Assembly: GCA_947457605.1 (NCBI GenBank)
Contig: CANGWP010000078.1
Location: 1-10,390, forward strand
Length of the DNA stretch: 10,390 nucleotides
Direction of reading: 5' to 3'
DNA from: Bdellovibrionales bacterium
GTDB taxonomy: Bacteria; Bdellovibrionota; UBA1018; CAIMNF01
The translations under genes and the position numbers were made by a program. This document shows, in pieces, positions 6,960-10,390 of the stretch (positions within the stretch are counted from its first letter, which is position 1; the number at the start of each line of letters is the position of its first letter). The notes under the pieces are model-generated. The model searched no databases. It was given only the letters and a program-made list of their open reading frames with translations, and had not been told where the DNA came from.

Positions 6960-7564
6960 TTTCCCCCTTCGAGAGAATCCATGAATTGAATCACCTCAGA
7001 TTCAAGCTCGGCATAGGCCCGCTCAAAATCATCATTCAGAATGACCCGGTGAAACTCCGCTTGACGGGACATCTCATCCACCGCGTTATTCATCCTCTTT
7101 TGCACGGACTCTTCCGAGTCGGTTCCCCGGCCCCGAAGGCGCTGCTCCAAAATCTGGAGACTTGGAGGTGCGATGAACACAGTGAGCGTTCGCTCGGGAT
7201 AGGCACTCAGAAGGGAATCAGCCCCTTGCACATCGATATCGAGAAGCACATGCTTCCTTCCCGTCCAGAATGCCTGAAGTGTTTTTTTCGAAGTGCCGTA
7301 ATAATTGCCGTGCACTTGCGCCCATTCTGCAAATTCCTGGTCTCGGATCTTCTGCTCGAACTCGGAGGCCGCGACAAAATAATACTCCACCCCGTTTTGC
7401 TCGCTTCCCCGGGGCGCACGCGAGGTGGTTGAGATCGAAAGAGCGAGTCGATCCTTCATACGCTCAAGCAGCCTTGCGCAGAGGGAACTCTTGCCTGCCC
7501 CGCTCGGAGCCGAGACCACAATCAAACCGAATCCATCGTTTGCCGCAAGCATTTCGTTCTTCAT
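6941..7564 (-). CDS. gmk: Guanylate kinase
   Basis: This encodes a predicted 207-residue cytoplasmic enzyme that phosphorylates GMP to GDP using ATP, an essential step for GTP, dGTP and (p)ppGpp precursors. The P-loop SAPSGAGKSS is at residues 18-27. The GMP-binding segment STTSRAPRGSEQNGVEYYF is at 45-63, followed by the family's EWAQVHGNYYGT and DIDVQGA motifs. The frame is open to an ATG at 7603, but those 13 extra residues fall inside yicC. The ATG at 7564 forms an ATGA overlap with the yicC stop and gives exactly the length of E. coli Gmk, so I prefer it. The ribosome binding site there is weak, consistent with translational coupling. The 3' end overlaps rel by 19 nt. The GDP product feeds GTP and thus the substrate of the next gene's enzyme. 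Confidence 0.96.
   Translation of the reverse strand: MKNEMLAANDGFGLIVVSAPSGAGKSSLCARLLERMKDRLALSISTTSRAPRGSEQNGVEYYFVAASEFEQKIRDQEFAEWAQVHGNYYGTSKKTLQAFWTGRKHVLLDIDVQGADSLLSAYPERTLTVFIAPPSLQILEQRLRGRGTDSEESVQKRMNNAVDEMSRQAEFHRVILNDDFERAYAELESEVIQFMDSLEGGKWQSQA
6963..6970 (-). promoter_or_regulatory. Ribosome binding site of rel, inside gmk
   Basis: On the minus strand GAAGGGGG lies 3 nt (AAA) before the rel ATG at 6959. It is inside the gmk coding sequence, where it encodes Glu-Gly-Gly of the gmk C-terminus. It supports the start with the 19-nt overlap rather than a later one. Confidence 0.55.
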
Positions 7565-8475
7565 TCGAGATTCAGGCTCTGCTCCCGCATCTGTTCGACC
7601 CACATCTTGAGTTCGATCACTTCTTTGCTGATCTCCAGGTCCTGGGATTTGTTTCCAAGAGTGTTGATTTCCCGATTCAGTTCTTGAAAAAGGAAATCGA
7701 GGCGCTTTCCGACCGCCCCACCCGCCGCAAGCAGCTCGCGCGTCGCCCGCACATGACCGATGAACCGTGTCAACTCTTCCTCAATGTCGAGTTTTTCGAG
7801 CGCATAGGTGATTTCTTGCGCAATCCGTGTTTCCAGGAGAGCCCGCAGCCGTTCATCGGAGGTGGGATAGGCCTCAAAACAAAGATTGACCCGTTTTCTC
7901 ACTTTTTCCTTGGCCCGGGCCCGGATCAAATCCCTTTGCCGCAATAGGCGTTCCCGCGAATCCTCCAGATTTTGCAAAATCTGAAGGAGCGCATCCCTCA
8001 GGCGGGTTCCCTCGGAGCGCTTCATTTCAATCAAGAAATCCAGCCCCGTAGAGATTGCAACCTCGATCTCTGATTTCATTTTTTGGAGGGTAGTCTCATC
8101 CCGCGCGTCCGCCCCGGATTTCCCGAGTACGTCCGGAAAGGAAACCAGATCCCTGAGGCTCACCTCTTCGCGGATCTTGAACTGTTCCCGCATGCGGTTG
8201 AGCAATTGAAAGGCAAGGCCTGCCTGCGACTCGTTGTAATGAACCTGGTTTTCAGGTTTCTGCGAATTCTGCCGCTCAATCCAGACATCGACCGATCCAC
8301 GCTTGAGTTTGGATTCGATCAAACTCTTGAGCCCCGCCTCGAATGGTGCCAGATCCCTTGGCATCCTGATTTTCAGATCGAGAAATCGATGATTCAGGGT
8401 TTTCAGCTCGAGCTTGAACACATCACCACCGGATTCAAATCGGGTGGATGCGTATCCGGTCATCGACTGGATCAT
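7561..8475 (-). CDS. yicC: YicC/YloC-family endoribonuclease
   Basis: This encodes a 304-residue protein that matches the family at both ends: the N-terminus MIQSMTGYA with LNHRFLDLKIRMP at about 27-39, and the C-terminal DUF1732 region at about 256-304 (GKRLDFLFQELNREINTLG, then SKEVIELK and a REQ-x-x-N-x-E ending). The middle is predicted helical and rich in charged residues. E. coli YicC and Bacillus YloC have been reported as endoribonucleases, so that activity is inferred from family knowledge. The start is an ATGA overlap with the accA stop, and the end is an ATGA overlap with gmk. yicC next to gmk is a widespread arrangement in bacteria, which supports both calls. Confidence 0.93.
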   Translation of the reverse strand: MIQSMTGYASTRFESGGDVFKLELKTLNHRFLDLKIRMPRDLAPFEAGLKSLIESKLKRGSVDVWIERQNSQKPENQVHYNESQAGLAFQLLNRMREQFKIREEVSLRDLVSFPDVLGKSGADARDETTLQKMKSEIEVAISTGLDFLIEMKRSEGTRLRDALLQILQNLEDSRERLLRQRDLIRARAKEKVRKRVNLCFEAYPTSDERLRALLETRIAQEITYALEKLDIEEELTRFIGHVRATRELLAAGGAVGKRLDFLFQELNREINTLGNKSQDLEISKEVIELKMWVEQMREQSLNLE

Positions 8476-9488
8476 GCGTGCTTGCCTTCCGAAATCGGCT
8501 GGAAGGCGAAATCGCCCATTTTTCTGAACTTTTGAAATCGCTGTTCCTTGATTTGCTGGCTTACCTTGGAATCAGGGTTCGAGAAATCATCTTCCAGGTA
8601 GGGGGCAAAATGTTTCTCGAGCGCCTTTGCAAGACTTTCGATCGCTCCCGCGCGATCGCGATGCCCGCCCCCATTGGGTTCAGACACGATCGAATCGAGA
8701 AGCTTCATCGAATTCAGATCCTTCGCGGTCATCTTGAGCCGCTCCGCCGCCCGTTCGGCCTGGGTGGAATCGCTCCACAGAATCGAAGCACAGCTTTCGG
8801 GACTGATGACCGAGTACGTGGAAAACTCCTGCATCAATACGCAGTTTCCGATTCCGATCGCAAGCGCGCCACCGGATCCGCCCTCTCCAATCACAATCGA
8901 GCAGGTCGGTACGGTAAGTGCGAACATGGCCCGAATGCTCTCGGCGATGGCTTGGCTTTGTCCGCGCTCTTCCGCATCCATTCCGGGATAAGCACCCGGA
9001 GTGTCGATCAGCGTGATCACCGGAAGCCGGAAGCGTTCCGCCATCTCAAACAAACGGATCGCTTTTCGATATCCTTCCGGACGGGCCATTCCGAAGTTTC
9101 GTTCCACTTTTTGCTTGGTAGTGCGCCCTTTCTGATGACCGAGAATCATCACTGGAACCTTGCGGCCCTTCACATTCCAAGTCGCAGTGCCCCCTACAAT
9201 GGCCGCGTCGTCTCCGAAAGCGCGATCGCCGTGGAGTTCCGTGAAATCCGGGAACAACGCCTCAAGATAGTCCTGGGTGTACGGACGGTTCGGATGACGC
9301 GAGAGTTGAACTCTTTGCCAGGTACCAAGCTTTTCATAGGTGTCCTTGATCAGGCTCTGGAGCTTCTTCTCGAGAGTCGCAATTTCACGGGTGAGATCCA
9401 CTCCATCGCTCTGGGAGATTTCCCGAAGCTCTACGAGCTTTTTTTCAAGGCTGTTGATCGGCTTTTCAAAATCAAAAAAAGTTTCCAT
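8472..9488 (-). CDS. accA: Acetyl-CoA carboxylase carboxyltransferase subunit alpha
   Basis: This encodes a protein of 338 residues. With AccD (not in this window) it transfers CO2 from carboxybiotin on AccB to acetyl-CoA, giving malonyl-CoA for fatty acid synthesis. Landmarks are FDFEKPI (residues 5-11), RHPNRPYTQDY (64-74), HGDRAFGDD (86-94), AIVGG (96-100), GHQKGR (117-122), NFGMARPEGYRKA (131-143), IDTPGAYPG (161-169), GEGGSGGALAIG (201-212) and STYSVISPE (223-231). The frame stays open upstream to an ATG at 9662, but family alignment places the start at METFFDFEKP, base 9488. The longer form would also read through the divergent promoter region. Only a weak GAG precedes this ATG. It is slightly longer than E. 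coli AccA (319), mainly by a C-terminal tail. It is the first gene of the minus operon. Confidence 0.96.
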   Translation of the reverse strand: METFFDFEKPINSLEKKLVELREISQSDGVDLTREIATLEKKLQSLIKDTYEKLGTWQRVQLSRHPNRPYTQDYLEALFPDFTELHGDRAFGDDAAIVGGTATWNVKGRKVPVMILGHQKGRTTKQKVERNFGMARPEGYRKAIRLFEMAERFRLPVITLIDTPGAYPGMDAEERGQSQAIAESIRAMFALTVPTCSIVIGEGGSGGALAIGIGNCVLMQEFSTYSVISPESCASILWSDSTQAERAAERLKMTAKDLNSMKLLDSIVSEPNGGGHRDRAGAIESLAKALEKHFAPYLEDDFSNPDSKVSQQIKEQRFQKFRKMGDFAFQPISEGKHA

Positions 9489-9498
9489 GAGGCTCAAA

Positions 9499-9507
9499 AC
9501 TTTATCA
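9499..9507 (-). promoter_or_regulatory. Possible extended -10 promoter for the accA operon
   Basis: On the minus strand TGATAAAGT reads as TG-n-TAAAGT, an extended -10 element matching 4 of 6 consensus bases. No good -35 hexamer is seen at 17 nt. Transcription would begin only a few bases before the accA ATG, giving an almost leaderless mRNA, which lowers confidence. This is the only open space upstream of the operon, so some promoter is expected in or near it. Confidence 0.25.
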
Positions 9508-9524
9508 CAAAATCGTTCCCAGAG

Positions 9525-9533
9525 TGATATTCT
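9525..9533 (+). promoter_or_regulatory. Possible extended -10 promoter for the FliL-like gene
   Basis: TGATATTCT reads as TG-n-TATTCT, an extended -10 element with 4 of 6 consensus matches. No clear -35 is present. Initiation about 7 nt downstream would fall at or just before the GTG at 9541, so the transcript could be leaderless. Confidence 0.3.
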
Positions 9534-9540
9534 TCGACCT

Positions 9541-10239
9541 GTGTCAGACGCCGAAGTCAAGGAAACAGCGCCAAAAGCCAACGATGCCGAACCCACTGCT
9601 GAAAACACGGGGGATGAACACGCGGCACCCACCCCATCGTCGGAGGGCGCCGAGGAATTCAACCTCGATCATTTACCAAAGCCCAAACTGAAAGAATTGA
9701 TCCGCTCTTCTGACTCTCCGAGTCGCTACCTGACCTGGCTCTCCCTTGCCTTTGGGGGTCTTGCCATTCTCTGTTACGGTCTTCTGGTCACCCGTTATAT
9801 TGAGCATCGAAATCGGAACCGGAACCTCGAGGCAGAAAAAGCCGAAGCCGAACGTCTGTACGGAGGCTGGCTCAACAAGCAGAATGCCTTCAACAAAATG
9901 AAAATGGAAGGCGAAGATCCCGTGTTCACCCAAGCCTTGGGCGAATTCCGGGTGCTGTGGGCGACCTCCGAACTGAGAGCCGACCTGGTTGCGGAGTGCA
10001 CAAATGAGGAAACCTGCAATGCCCTCCGGGATCGTCCCGAACAAGTACATGATTTGATTCTTCCGATCTTCCAGGCGAGAACCCCGGAACAGGTTCTGAA
10101 TCCAAATTCCAAACTCGAACTCAGGCGCGAGATCGTGGACAAACTCAATGAACTGAAGCTCAAGGGAAAAATCCTGCAAGTGGACTTCACAGATCTTACG
10201 ATCGAGCCCGCAAAGGGCGTCGATGTCAGCCATGAGTAA
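9541..10239 (+). CDS. FliL-like single-pass membrane protein
   Basis: From GTG 9541 the protein has 232 residues. It has an acidic, Pro/Glu/Ala-rich N-terminal tail (1-60), one transmembrane helix (about 63-86, YLTWLSLAFGGLAILCYGLL), a charged and probably helical stretch, and a C-terminal domain. That domain follows the FliL pattern: LGEFRVLW, then RPEQVHDLILPIFQARTPEQ, LELRREIVDKLNELK and ILQVDFTDLTIE. FliL proteins sit at the flagellar basal body beside the MotAB stator. The match here is by pattern, and no flagellar gene is adjacent, so it may be a paralogue with another job. The start is uncertain. ATG 9487 opens the same frame with 18 more residues but shares its CATG with the accA start and uses atypical codons. 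GTG 9541 has no Shine-Dalgarno but follows a possible -10. It overlaps the Nudix gene by 8 nt. Confidence 0.7.
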   Translation: MSDAEVKETAPKANDAEPTAENTGDEHAAPTPSSEGAEEFNLDHLPKPKLKELIRSSDSPSRYLTWLSLAFGGLAILCYGLLVTRYIEHRNRNRNLEAEKAEAERLYGGWLNKQNAFNKMKMEGEDPVFTQALGEFRVLWATSELRADLVAECTNEETCNALRDRPEQVHDLILPIFQARTPEQVLNPNSKLELRREIVDKLNELKLKGKILQVDFTDLTIEPAKGVDVSHE

Positions 10240-10390
10240 CGCGTACTTGGACGGCACCCAAAACGTGATGCCGGCGGTTCTTCTCTATGCTTTTTCAGAC
10301 AATGAAGTGCTGATGCTGAACGCCTGCGGCAACGACGGCATGCCGGGAAATTGTAACGGCCTCGGCGGGACGCTTGATCCCGGTGAATCG
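10232..10390 (+). CDS. Nudix hydrolase, N-terminal part (runs off the window)
   Basis: The first 53 residues are visible. They contain a beta-strand pair (VMPAVLLYAF and EVLMLN), then GNCNGLGGTLDPGES, which is the start of a Nudix box (G46-x5-E52). The N-G-L-G-G followed by P-G-E is typical of MutT-like 8-oxo-dGTP diphosphatases and related enzymes that hydrolyse nucleoside diphosphates linked to another moiety. The rest of the box (REUXEEXGU) lies beyond the window, so activity and substrate cannot be judged. The ATG overlaps the end of the FliL-like gene by 8 nt (ATGAGTAA), so the two are probably co-translated. Confidence 0.85.
   Translation, partial: MSNAYLDGTQNVMPAVLLYAFSDNEVLMLNACGNDGMPGNCNGLGGTLDPGES

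Noticed and set aside
7565..7603. N-terminal extension of gmk to the ATG at 7603
   Set aside because: The 13 residues lie inside yicC. The ATGA junction start gives the standard family length.
7270..7947. 225-codon plus-strand frame across gmk and yicC
   Set aside because: It spans the antisense of two conserved genes with no domain signal of its own.
9497..9504. TAAAGTTT on the minus strand as a FliA (flagellar sigma) -35 element
   Set aside because: The matching -10 (GCCGATAA about 11 nt downstream) is absent, where the sequence is already accA coding, and accA is not a flagellar gene.
8448..9527. 359-codon open frame on the plus strand opposite accA
   Set aside because: It lies almost wholly antisense to accA, which has clear family motifs throughout. 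No motif or ribosome site supports the antisense reading.
9489..9662. N-terminal extension of accA to the ATG at 9662
   Set aside because: The extra 58 residues are low-complexity antisense of the FliL-like gene and would remove all promoter space. AccA homologues start at the FDFE region.

Overview
This window looks like chromosomal DNA of moderate GC content from a Gram-negative, probably flagellated bacterium. A beta-barrel C-terminus, a large lipoprotein with a lipobox, a FliL-like protein and a bacterial-type accA support this. The style (big EF-hand lipoproteins, very tight gene packing, FliL paralogues) is reminiscent of the Bdellovibrionota or neighbouring deltaproteobacterial lineages. 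That placement is an inference, not something the sequence proves. I see no mobile element, CRISPR array, tRNA, rRNA or phage gene.

Layout. (1) Bases 3-365 (+) are the 3' end of a gene whose product ends like an outer-membrane beta-barrel. It overlaps by 11 nt the start of (2) a 1151-residue predicted outer-membrane lipoprotein at 355-3810 (+). That protein belongs to no family I recognise. It carries two credible EF-hand calcium loops near its C-terminus, and, upstream of and between them, a series of loops with EF-hand spacing but without the calcium ligands. (3) It converges, with an 8-nt overlap of stop ends, on a minus-strand operon read from 9488 down to 3803: accA, yicC, gmk, rel (RelA/SpoT homologue) and an RluA-family pseudouridine synthase. 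Junctions are -4, -4, -19 and +1 nt, so the five genes are probably one translationally coupled transcript. (4) Divergent from accA across about 52 nt is a FliL-like single-pass membrane protein (start ambiguous, 9541 or 9487, to 10239, +). It overlaps by 8 nt (5) the 5' end of a Nudix hydrolase gene that runs off the window.

How they fit together. The minus operon joins the first committed step of fatty acid synthesis (AccA), an RNase of the YicC family, GMP phosphorylation (Gmk), (p)ppGpp synthesis and hydrolysis (Rel) and rRNA/tRNA modification (Rlu). All are growth-rate-linked housekeeping functions. The rpoZ gene that often separates gmk from rel/spoT is absent here. The barrel and lipoprotein pair is the least explained part and the best candidate for an undescribed cell-surface system.
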